The notes under the pieces: model-generated
What the model was told of the DNA's origin: nothing
The model's database searches: none
The model's input: only the letters and a program-made list of their open reading frames with translations
In this document: positions 9,503 to 15,441 of the stretch, piece by piece
How positions within the stretch are numbered: the stretch's first letter is position 1
Layout of the letters: the number at the start of each line of letters is the position of its first letter
Made by a program: the position numbers and the translations under genes
NCBI GenBank assembly: GCA_023411035.1
Contig: JAEYPE010000060.1
Location: 1 to 15,441 of the forward strand
Direction of reading: 5' to 3'
Length of the DNA stretch: 15,441 nt
From: Pseudomonadota bacterium
Lineage (GTDB): Bacteria > Pseudomonadota > Alphaproteobacteria > Azospirillales > Azospirillaceae

Positions 9503-10285
9503 TCAGCCGGCCAGGGCGGCCAGCGCGTCGCGGTGGGTGCGGGCGTCGCCCGCGGCGACCACGCGTCCGCTGGAACTGGCGTCGAGCGGCCGTCCGTCCC
9601 AATCGGTCATCAGCCCGCCGGCCCCGGTCACCACCGGCACCAGAGCCGCGAAGTCGTAGAGCTTCAGCCCCGATTCGATGACGAGATCGTAATAGCCCGC
9701 CGCCAGCAGGCCGTAGCTGTAGCAGTCGCCGCCATAGACGGACACCTTGGCCGCCCCGGCCACCCGGCGGAAGGCGTCCAGGTCCGGTCCGGGAAACAGG
9801 TCGGGAGAGGTGGTGCCGAACGTCGCCGCGGCCAGCCCCCCGGCGCATTCCCGCACGCGGGCCGGCTGGCCGTTGAACAGGGTGGGGCGGCCCTCGACCC
9901 CCAGCCAGCGGTCGTTGACGATGGGCTGGTCGATGACGCCGAGCACCGGACGCCCGCGGTGCAGCAGGGCGATCAGCGTGCCGAAGATGGGGCGCCCGGT
10001 GATGAAGGACTTGGTGCCGTCGATGGGATCGATCACCCACACCCATTCGGCGTCCAGGTTCTTCGTCCCGAATTCCTCGCCATAGATGCCGTCGTCCGGG
10101 CGTTCGGATTCGATGATGGCGCGGATGGCCCGCTCCGCCTCGCGGTCGGCGATGGTGACGGGGGAGGCGTCGGCCTTGTCGTCCACCGCCACCGGCGTGC
10201 GGAAATACTGCCGGATGACCGGGCCGGAAGCGTCGGCCAGACGCTCCGCCAGCGTCACCAGGGGGGTGGGGCAGGGTTCGGTCAT
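9503..10285 (-). CDS. hisN: Inositol-monophosphatase-family phosphatase, probable histidinol-phosphatase (HisN-type)
   Basis: Mg-dependent phosphatase of the inositol monophosphatase superfamily, 260 residues, the usual length. Metal-site motifs are intact: GEEFG (E70), the family signature WVIDPIDGTKSF (D86, D89) and the C-terminal LYDFAA (D211). 'GGDCYSYGLLAAG' (185-197) and the D-F-A-A context resemble the HisN histidinol-phosphatase branch, which removes phosphate from L-histidinol phosphate in histidine synthesis in actinobacteria and many alphaproteobacteria. CysQ and inositol phosphatases share the core motifs, so the substrate is less certain than the fold. No other his genes are nearby. 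The start was chosen because the longer frame runs antisense through nudC; GGCGGAG lies upstream. Transcribed divergently from nudC and followed by the 177-aa gene. Confidence 0.87.
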   Translation of the reverse strand: MTEPCPTPLVTLAERLADASGPVIRQYFRTPVAVDDKADASPVTIADREAERAIRAIIESERPDDGIYGEEFGTKNLDAEWVWVIDPIDGTKSFITGRPIFGTLIALLHRGRPVLGVIDQPIVNDRWLGVEGRPTLFNGQPARVRECAGGLAAATFGTTSPDLFPGPDLDAFRRVAGAAKVSVYGGDCYSYGLLAAGYYDLVIESGLKLYDFAALVPVVTGAGGLMTDWDGRPLDASSSGRVVAAGDARTHRDALAALAG

Positions 10286-10441
10286 GATCGCTCCGCCGGG
10301 TTGCGCGTCTTCGATGCCGCGTGTTTCAGGGTGGCCGCATCCTAATCGGGCGCTGTCCCGCCGCAACCCTTCATTCTGTTGGGGGGGAAATGCGCAGGAC
10401 GCCGCTTCCCCGACCCGCGGGCTTGTGGCAGCCTTCCGTTC

Positions 10442-11368
10442 ATGCACGACCGCACCCGACCCGACCGCCCGAACGCCTACGCAGGCATCCCGCTCGACCG
10501 CGCCGCCGTGCGCCGCAAGGACAAGGACTGGCTGAAGGAAGCCTGGGCCTCGCCGCGGGCGCGCCTGTTGCCCGTGGCGAAATCGCGCAACTTCGTGACC
10601 GGCGACGCCGATGCCTCCCATGCGGTCAGCGTGGCTTGCGGCGGCGACTGGGGAGTGGAGCCGGTCTTCCTCGGCCTGCTGGACGGGGCGCCGCATTTCG
10701 CCGTGGACCTGACCGGGCTGGAGGCGCCGGAGGAGCATCCGGTCCTCGCCGGGCTTGGCCGTTTCGAGGATCTGCGCGCCGTCGGTCCGCTGATGGAGGC
10801 GACGGAGGCGGGGCTTTGCGCCTATGCCCGCGGCATCACCTGGTGGAACGCCCGGCACCGCTTCTGCGGCGTCTGCGGCACCGCGGCGGCGAGTGCCGAG
10901 GGCGGGCATGTGCGCGTCTGCTCCAACCCCGACTGTGCCACCCACCATTTCCCGCGCACCGACCCGGCGGTGATCATGCTGGTCCATGACGGGGCCGGGC
11001 GCATGGTGCTGGGCCGCAATTCACGCTTCCCGCCGGGCATGCATTCGGTGCTGGCCGGCTTCGTCGAGCCGGGCGAAAGCCTGGAGGACAGCGTGAAGCG
11101 CGAGGTGATGGAGGAGGTGGGGTTGGAGGTGACGGATATCCGCTACCACTCCTCCCAGCCCTGGCCCTTCCCGTCCTCGCTGATGCTGGGCTTCAGCGCG
11201 CGGGCGGTGACGTTGGACATCCAGACCGATCTGGAGGAACTGGAGACGGCGCGCTGGTTCGACCGCGAATTCCTGCGGACCGTCACCCCCAGCGAGGAGT
11301 TCCGCCTCGCCCGCCCCGACAGCATCGCCCGCCGCCTGATCGACGAGTGGATCGCCGAAGGGGAGTGA
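10442..11368 (+). CDS. nudC: NADH pyrophosphatase / NAD-cap hydrolase (NudC-type Nudix)
   Basis: Cytoplasmic Nudix hydrolase that cleaves NAD(H) to NMN(H) and AMP; in E. coli NudC also removes the NAD cap from RNA. It has 308 residues. The N-terminal domain (about 1-135) is followed by a zinc ribbon, CGVC (C142, C145) with C160 and C165. 'FPRTDPAVI' at about 170-178 leads into the Nudix domain. The Nudix box spans about 206-228, from GFVEPGE to REVMEEVGL. The NudC-specific SQPWPFPSS (about 238-246) confirms the subfamily. It is longer than E. coli NudC (257) at the N-terminus, as in many alphaproteobacteria. The ATG at 10442 is preferred but has a poor ribosome site; an in-frame TTG at 10379 after a G-rich tract could add 21 residues. 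It converges on pheA with a 24-base gap. Confidence 0.94.
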   Translation: MHDRTRPDRPNAYAGIPLDRAAVRRKDKDWLKEAWASPRARLLPVAKSRNFVTGDADASHAVSVACGGDWGVEPVFLGLLDGAPHFAVDLTGLEAPEEHPVLAGLGRFEDLRAVGPLMEATEAGLCAYARGITWWNARHRFCGVCGTAAASAEGGHVRVCSNPDCATHHFPRTDPAVIMLVHDGAGRMVLGRNSRFPPGMHSVLAGFVEPGESLEDSVKREVMEEVGLEVTDIRYHSSQPWPFPSSLMLGFSARAVTLDIQTDLEELETARWFDREFLRTVTPSEEFRLARPDSIARRLIDEWIAEGE

Positions 11369-11392
11369 GAAGAGGCGTACCGCCCCGTCCCC

Positions 11393-12277
11393 TCAATCCT
11401 CGCCGATGCGCTGGCTTTCCTGGTAGCGGAAGGGGTTGGCGGGGTAGACGCCCAGGATCTTCACCTCGCCCGCGCGGGCGAAGAAGGCCAGCTCCTCCAG
11501 CGCCAGACGCAGGGAGCGCTCCTCCGGATGGCCCTCCACGTCGGCGTAGAACTGGGTCTGGGTGAAATGCCCGCCCACCATGTAGCTTTCCAGCTTCGTC
11601 ATGTTGATGCCGTTGGTGGCGAAGCCGCCCAGCGCCTTGTAGAGGGCCGCCGGCACGCTGCGCACGCGGAAGACGAAGGTGGTGATGATCTTGCCGCCGG
11701 TGCCCTCGGCGGGCAGCGGCGGGGTCTTCGGCTCGCGGGCCAGGATCAGGAAGCGGGTGGTGTTGTGCGCCGCGTCCTCGATCCCGCTCTTCAGGATGTC
11801 CAGCCCGTAGATCTCCGCCGCCAGGGTGGAGGCGATGGCGGCGTGCTGCGGGTCGCCCAGCTTGGCGATTTCGGCGGCGGCCCCCGCGGTGTCGGCGTGG
11901 GAAATCGCCGTCAGCCCCAGCGCCCGCGTCATGTTGCGGCACTGGGACAGGGCCTGGATGTGGCTGCGCACGGTCTTCAGCCCCTCCAGCGTGGCCCCCT
12001 TCGGGGCCAGGAGCTGGTGGTTCACCCGCTGGAAATGCTCGCCGATGATGTGCAGGCCGCCGTCGGGCAGAAGATGGTGGTTGTCCGCCACGCGCCCGGC
12101 GATGGAGTTCTCCACCGGGATCATGGCCAGCGCCGCGCGCCCCTCGCGCACGGCGGCGAAGGCGTCGTCGAACGTGGCGCAGGGCAGGGTCGTCATCCCC
12201 GGAAAAACCGTCCGGCAGGACAGGTCCGAATAGGCGCCGGGCAGGCCCTGGAAGGCGATCACGTTCGAGGTCGTCAT
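11393..12277 (-). CDS. pheA: Prephenate dehydratase
   Basis: Converts prephenate to phenylpyruvate in phenylalanine synthesis. It is a monofunctional enzyme of 294 residues with no chorismate mutase domain. The catalytic domain (about 5-182) begins AFQGLPGAYSD and has IPVENSIAGRV (53-63), SHIQALSQC (105-113) and the essential Thr-Arg-Phe motif NTTRF (172-176). A C-terminal ACT domain (about 197-282), the usual phenylalanine-feedback module, has 'MTKLESYMVGG' where enterobacterial enzymes have the ESRP motif. That substitution is, from memory, common in alphaproteobacterial PheA. The start was chosen by homology, with a purine-rich GAAGAAG upstream after an A7 run. It lies 28 bases behind kdsB and is probably co-transcribed with it; the kdsB-pheA order beside a cytochrome c gene recurs in alphaproteobacteria. 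Confidence 0.95.
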   Translation of the reverse strand: MTTSNVIAFQGLPGAYSDLSCRTVFPGMTTLPCATFDDAFAAVREGRAALAMIPVENSIAGRVADNHHLLPDGGLHIIGEHFQRVNHQLLAPKGATLEGLKTVRSHIQALSQCRNMTRALGLTAISHADTAGAAAEIAKLGDPQHAAIASTLAAEIYGLDILKSGIEDAAHNTTRFLILAREPKTPPLPAEGTGGKIITTFVFRVRSVPAALYKALGGFATNGINMTKLESYMVGGHFTQTQFYADVEGHPEERSLRLALEELAFFARAGEVKILGVYPANPFRYQESQRIGED

Positions 12278-12305
12278 CGGAGGTGCTTCTTCTTTTTTTG
12301 AGGGC

Positions 12306-13091
12306 TCAGGCGGAGCGTTTCGCCAGGATGGCGCGGGCGCGCTCCAGATCGGCGGGAGTATCGACCCCGAGCGGAACCGCGTCAACGACGGCGGCGTCGA
12401 TGCGCATCCCGAAGGCCAGCGCGCGGAGCTGCTCCAGCCGCTCCCGCTGCTCCAGCGCCGACGGCGGCAGGCGGACGTAGCGATCCAGCGCGGCGCGGCG
12501 GTAGGCGTACAGGCCGATGTGGTGGAACAGCGGCCCGTCGCCCCAGGGGGCGGTGGCGCGGCTGAAATACAGGGCGCGGCCCCGCCGGGCGCCGGGCGGC
12601 AGCTCCACGACGGCCTTCACCACGTTGGGGTCGGTGCGCTCCTCCTCCCGCGTGATCTCCACCACCAGGGTGGCGATGTCCACCTGCGGGTCGGACAGCG
12701 GGGCGAAGGCGGCGCGCACCACCGCGGGCTCGATGGTCGGCAGGTCGCCCTGCACGTTCACCACCGCGTCGTACCGGCCCTCCGGGTCGAGCAGGCTGAC
12801 CGCCTCGAAAATGCGGTCGGAGCCCGAGGGATGGTCGGGCCGCGTCAGGACGGCGGTGCCGCCCGCGGCCTCCACCGCCGCGGCGATCTCCGGTTCGGCG
12901 CAGGCGACCACCACCGGGCCGATCTCCGCCTCCATGGCCCGGCGCCACACCTGCACGATCATCGGCGCCCCGCCGATGTCGGCCAGCGGCTTCCCCGGCA
13001 GGCGGGTGGAGGCCATGCGGGCGGGAATCACCACGATGGGGTTGGAGGGCGGCGGGTTGGCCGTGCTGCGGCCTTCGGCATTGGCGTTCAT
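12306..13091 (-). CDS. kdsB: 3-deoxy-manno-octulosonate cytidylyltransferase (CMP-KDO synthetase)
   Basis: Activates KDO with CTP to form CMP-KDO for lipopolysaccharide inner-core assembly, so the organism should make LPS. It has 261 residues. After a Pro/Ser-rich leader of about 17 residues comes the nucleotide-binding motif VIPARMASTRLPGKPL (21-36). 'RPDHPSGSDRI' (84-94), 'VNVQGDLPTIEP' (111-122), 'HHIGLYAYRR' (190-199) and 'EQLRALAFGMRI' (220-231) follow, with C-terminal 'GVDTPADLERA'. The acidic residue that follows QGD in E. coli (QGDEP) is Leu here, as in other alphaproteobacterial enzymes I recall. The ATG at 13091 was chosen; an in-frame GTG at 13112 would add seven residues, and neither has a strong ribosome site. 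First gene of the kdsB-pheA pair, divergent from the cytochrome gene. Confidence 0.94.
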   Translation of the reverse strand: MNANAEGRSTANPPPSNPIVVIPARMASTRLPGKPLADIGGAPMIVQVWRRAMEAEIGPVVVACAEPEIAAAVEAAGGTAVLTRPDHPSGSDRIFEAVSLLDPEGRYDAVVNVQGDLPTIEPAVVRAAFAPLSDPQVDIATLVVEITREEERTDPNVVKAVVELPPGARRGRALYFSRATAPWGDGPLFHHIGLYAYRRAALDRYVRLPPSALEQRERLEQLRALAFGMRIDAAVVDAVPLGVDTPADLERARAILAKRSA

Positions 13092-13219
13092 GATGGAACG
13101 GCCCCGTGTCACGTCTCAGAGGTGGCGCGGGTGAAGCATGGATCGCCCTTTCCGTCAAGCGAAGCGATGCCAACATTCAAGACGCCGACAATCCTGTGGC
13201 ATGGGAGGGGGCCGAAGCG

Positions 13220-13248
13220 GTGACAAGCCGCCACGGTCACGCTATCGT
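13220..13248 (+). promoter_or_regulatory. Candidate promoter of the cytochrome c gene
   Basis: GTGACA (13220-13225) and TATCGT (13243-13248) with a 17-base spacer resemble a degenerate sigma-70 promoter in the 223-base divergent region between kdsB and the cytochrome gene. The predicted start lies about 60 bases before the cytochrome ATG. No conserved operator was recognised in the rest of the region. Confidence 0.25.
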
Positions 13249-13314
13249 GCGGCGGAGAACCAGCCATTCCTGGCGACGGAACCGGGGCACGGCAAATAAG
13301 GGGAATAAGACGTT

Positions 13315-13854
13315 ATGAGCATGGAGTGGAACAAGATTTTCGGCGCCGTGCTGCTGGCGGGTTTGGTCGCCATGCTGGCCGGTTTCGCCGCGGAAGTTCT
13401 GGTGCACCCGAAGTCGCTCGAGAAGCCCGCCTATGTGGTGGCCATGCCGGACGGTGCCGCGCAGGCTCCCAAGGCCGGTGCCGCGCCGTCCGGCCCCGCC
13501 GAGATCGGTCCGCTGCTCGCCAAGGCCGACGCCGATGCCGGCAAGGCCGCGACCAAGGCCTGCGCCGCCTGCCACAGCTTCGACAAGGGTGGCGCCGCCA
13601 AGGTGGGGCCGAACCTGTACGGCATCGTCGGCGCCGCCCACGGCCATATGGAAGGCTTCGCCTATTCCGACGCCATCAAGGGCAAGGCGGGTCCCTGGAA
13701 CTATGACGAGCTGAACCACTTCCTCTACGACCCGAAGGGCTACGCGCCGGGCACCAAGATGTCCTTCGCCGGCGTGAAGAAGGACCAGGAGCGGGCGAAC
13801 ATCATCGCCTATCTGCGCAGCCTGTCGGACAACCCGGCGCCGCTGCCGCAGTAA
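13315..13854 (+). CDS. cycM: Membrane-anchored class I cytochrome c (CycM/c552-type)
   Basis: Electron carrier tethered to the inner membrane and facing the periplasm. CycM-type proteins carry electrons from the bc1 complex to cytochrome oxidase in alphaproteobacteria. The protein has 179 residues. An uncleaved N-terminal helix (about 8-30) acts as anchor, followed by an Ala/Pro-rich flexible linker (about 38-70) and a cytochrome c domain. The domain has the heme-binding CAACH (C83, C86, H87), KVGPNLYGIVG (96-106), the axial methionine in GTKMSFAG (M149) and a C-terminal helix 'ERANIIAYLRSLSD'. An in-frame ATG two codons later is also possible. AAGGGG lies about 12 bases upstream. Monocistronic: a strong terminator follows. 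Its position next to kdsB-pheA matches the cycM-kdsB-pheA neighbourhood known in Rhizobiales; the exact redox partner is inferred. Confidence 0.92.
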   Translation: MSMEWNKIFGAVLLAGLVAMLAGFAAEVLVHPKSLEKPAYVVAMPDGAAQAPKAGAAPSGPAEIGPLLAKADADAGKAATKACAACHSFDKGGAAKVGPNLYGIVGAAHGHMEGFAYSDAIKGKAGPWNYDELNHFLYDPKGYAPGTKMSFAGVKKDQERANIIAYLRSLSDNPAPLPQ

Positions 13855-13885
13855 GGCGCTCCGGTTCCAACCGGGACATGAGAAG

Positions 13886-13917
13886 GCCCCGCGTCCCCGC
13901 CCGGACGCGGGGCTTTT
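13886..13917 (+). terminator. Intrinsic terminator of the cytochrome c gene
   Basis: A perfect 11-bp stem, GCCCCGCGTCC (13886-13896) with GGACGCGGGGC (13903-13913), a 6-base loop and then TTTT. It begins 32 bases past the cytochrome stop codon. It separates the cytochrome gene from the SRP RNA gene downstream. Confidence 0.9.
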
Positions 13918-13954
13918 CCGTTTCGGCCTGAAACGGAAGGCCGGCAGATTGGCC

Positions 13955-13983
13955 TTGCATATGACCGCTCCATCGTCGATATA
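13955..13983 (+). promoter_or_regulatory. Candidate promoter of the SRP RNA gene
   Basis: TTGCAT (13955-13960) and GATATA (13978-13983), with a 17-base spacer, sit upstream of the SRP RNA. The predicted start, six bases after the -10 box, falls at about 13990, which is exactly where the terminal helix of the RNA begins. This agreement with an independently placed RNA end supports the assignment. Confidence 0.6.
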
Positions 13984-13989
13984 GAGCGC

Positions 13990-14086
13990 GGGAGGCTGGC
14001 GGCGGACGAGTCCCTCGCCAACCCGGTCAGGTCCGGAAGGAAGCAGCCGTAACGAGTTTCGGCTCGGGTCGTTCGTTCAGCCTCCC
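13990..14086 (+). ncRNA. ffs: Signal recognition particle RNA, small bacterial (4.5S) type
   Basis: RNA scaffold of the signal recognition particle, which binds Ffh and targets nascent membrane proteins to FtsY. The universally conserved domain IV is present: CAGGTCCGGAAGG (14028-14040) with the GGAA tetraloop, then AAGCAGCCGTAA (14041-14052). The ends close with a 9-bp helix, GGGAGGCTG (13990-13998) pairing with CAGCCTCCC (14078-14086). This gives about 97 nucleotides, the usual size for the Alu-less small form of proteobacteria. No clear terminator follows before dnaX. SRP RNA next to dnaX is a recurring arrangement in bacteria. Confidence 0.95.
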
Positions 14087-14200
14087 ACCCTTCCTCTTCA
14101 AATCCCCCTTCAAATCATTGCAGCGAATTGAAACGGCGACAGCCCCGCGCCGTGACGCTATTCTGCGCTCCGTCGTGAATCCGTTTGCCGGGCCAGCCGC

Positions 14201-15441
14201 GTGACCGATACCACTGTTGCCGACACCGCATCCTCCGTTTCCGGATCGTCCGGGGGCCTCGCCTACCGGGTTCTGGCGCGGAAATACCGTCCGAAGAGCT
14301 TTGCCGAGCTGATCGGGCAGGACGCGCTCGTCCGCACCCTGACCAACGCCATCCATTCGGGCCGCATCGCGCAGGCCTTCATGCTGACCGGCGTGCGCGG
14401 CGTGGGCAAGACGACGACCGCCCGCATCATCGCCCGCGCGCTGAACTGCACCGGGCCGGACGGCACCGGCGGGCCGACCGTGACCCCCTGCGGCGTCTGC
14501 GACAACTGCCGCGCCATCGCGGAGGACCGGCACGTCGACGTGCTGGAGATGGACGCGGCCAGCCACACCGGCGTGGACGACATCCGCGAGATCATCGACG
14601 GTGTGCGCTACGCTCCCGTCTCGGCGCGCTACAAGCTCTACATCATCGACGAGGTTCACATGCTCTCCAAGAGCGCGTTCAACGCGCTCCTGAAGACGCT
14701 GGAGGAACCGCCGGCCCATGTGAAGTTCGTCTTCGCCACCACCGAGATCCGCAAGGTGCCGGTGACGGTGCTCTCACGCTGCCAGCGCTTCGACCTGCGG
14801 CGCGTCGATGCCCAGGTGCTGAAGGAGCATTTCACCCGCATCACCGGCCTGGAGGGCGCGGAGATCGAGCCGGACGCGGCCTCCCTGATCGCGCGGGCCG
14901 CCGACGGGTCGGTGCGCGACGGGCTGTCGCTGCTCGATCAGGCCATCGCACTGGCCGCCGGCGCCGTGACCGCGCAGCAGGTGCGCGACATGCTGGGGCT
15001 GGCCGACCGCTCCAAGGTGATCGACCTGTTCGAGGCCGCCGTCTCGGCCAAGCCCGCGGAGGCCATGGACCTTCTGTCCGACCTGCACCGCGTCGGCGCC
15101 GATCCCGTGGTGATCCTCCAGGACCTCCTGGACCTCGTGCACAATCTGACGCGGCTGAAGGTCGTGCCGGACAGCGCCAACGACCTCAACCTGCCGGAGG
15201 CGGAGCGCACCCGCGGCGCCGCCCTGTCGGCGAAGCTCGGCATGCCGGCGCTGACCCGCGCGTGGCAACTGCTGCTGAAGGGGCTGGGCGAGGTGCAGGC
15301 CGCCCCGGTGCCGCAGCAGGCGCTGGAGATGATCATCGTGCGGCTGTCCTACGCCGCCGACCTGCCGACTCCGGGCGAGCTGATCCGGCAGTTCCAGAAC
15401 GCCAACAACGGTCAGGGGGGCAACGGCGGGAACGGCGGACC
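14201..15441 (+). CDS. dnaX: DNA polymerase III subunits gamma/tau, N-terminal part (runs off window)
   Basis: Clamp-loader ATPase that loads the beta sliding clamp and, as tau, links polymerases at the fork. The frame stays open from GTG at 14201 to the window end, giving 413 codons of an incomplete gene. The N-terminus has about 19 Ser/Thr-rich residues before the family start LAYRVLARKYRPKSFAEL. Visible motifs are Walker A GVRGVGKTT (64-72), four zinc cysteines C83, C97, C100 and C103, Walker B LYIIDEVHML (146-155), sensor-1 region FATTEIRKVP and the SRC motif LSRCQRFDL. Sensor-2 is GSVRDGLSLLDQAIA. After domain III the sequence enters a Gly/Asn-rich linker. The GTG start has no strong ribosome site. 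Whether gamma arises by frameshifting cannot be judged because the 3' half is missing. Confidence 0.96.
   Translation, partial: MTDTTVADTASSVSGSSGGLAYRVLARKYRPKSFAELIGQDALVRTLTNAIHSGRIAQAFMLTGVRGVGKTTTARIIARALNCTGPDGTGGPTVTPCGVCDNCRAIAEDRHVDVLEMDAASHTGVDDIREIIDGVRYAPVSARYKLYIIDEVHMLSKSAFNALLKTLEEPPAHVKFVFATTEIRKVPVTVLSRCQRFDLRRVDAQVLKEHFTRITGLEGAEIEPDAASLIARAADGSVRDGLSLLDQAIALAAGAVTAQQVRDMLGLADRSKVIDLFEAAVSAKPAEAMDLLSDLHRVGADPVVILQDLLDLVHNLTRLKVVPDSANDLNLPEAERTRGAALSAKLGMPALTRAWQLLLKGLGEVQAAPVPQQALEMIIVRLSYAADLPTPGELIRQFQNANNGQGGNGGNGG

Noticed and set aside
10286..10987. Extension of the HisN-like frame through nudC on the opposite strand.
   Set aside because: The extension has no phosphatase features and lies wholly against the coding strand of nudC. 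The ATG at 10285 has a good ribosome site and the usual family length.
12291..12300. Homopolymer T run before pheA, considered as a terminator for the plus strand or a slippage site.
   Set aside because: No stem precedes it on the plus strand. On the minus strand it is an A-rich part of the pheA ribosome-binding region, outside the coding sequence.
14027..14719. Minus-strand frames overlapping the SRP RNA and dnaX.
   Set aside because: The SRP RNA core and the DnaX Walker motifs are unambiguous on the plus strand, and the minus-strand products show no family features.

Overview
This is a chromosomal stretch of a high-GC proteobacterium. Two things suggest an alphaproteobacterium: the kdsB-pheA pair beside a membrane-anchored cytochrome c, and the flavour of the proteins (a long NudC, the ACT domain of PheA, the KdsB motif QGDLPT). 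An Azospirillum-like Rhodospirillales member is my best guess, but it is inferred from gene content and not demonstrated.

Layout. Positions 1-7955 hold a five-gene minus-strand operon for a Yej-type peptide ABC importer. In transcription order it has two tandem, paralogous periplasmic binding proteins (7955-6093 and 6038-4164), permease YejB (4134-3025), permease YejE (2864-1752) and the double ATPase YejF (1755-82). A 120-bp nested inverted repeat separates yejB from yejE, a candidate promoter with a palindromic spacer precedes the first gene, and a hairpin lies directly after the last stop codon. Divergent from the operon is aqpZ, a water channel (8117-8857), ended by an intrinsic terminator.

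Next come an uncharacterised 177-aa protein and an inositol-monophosphatase-family/HisN-like phosphatase, a minus-strand pair (10285-8950). Divergent from these is NudC, an NAD(H)/NAD-RNA-type Nudix hydrolase (10442-11368). It converges on a minus-strand kdsB-pheA pair (13091-11393) for CMP-KDO synthesis and phenylalanine biosynthesis. Divergent from kdsB is a membrane-anchored class I cytochrome c (13315-13854) with a strong terminator. The small SRP RNA gene (about 13990-14086) follows with its own candidate promoter. The window closes inside dnaX (from 14201), encoding the clamp-loader subunits tau/gamma.

Most of the window is ordinary housekeeping and transport DNA. I found no mobile element, CRISPR array, tRNA, phage gene or defence system. 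The points most worth a second look are the tandem binding-protein duplication, the nested inverted repeat inside the yej operon, the palindrome sitting exactly in the spacer of the yej promoter candidate, and the unrecognised 177-aa protein. No gene-free stretch exceeds 300 bases.
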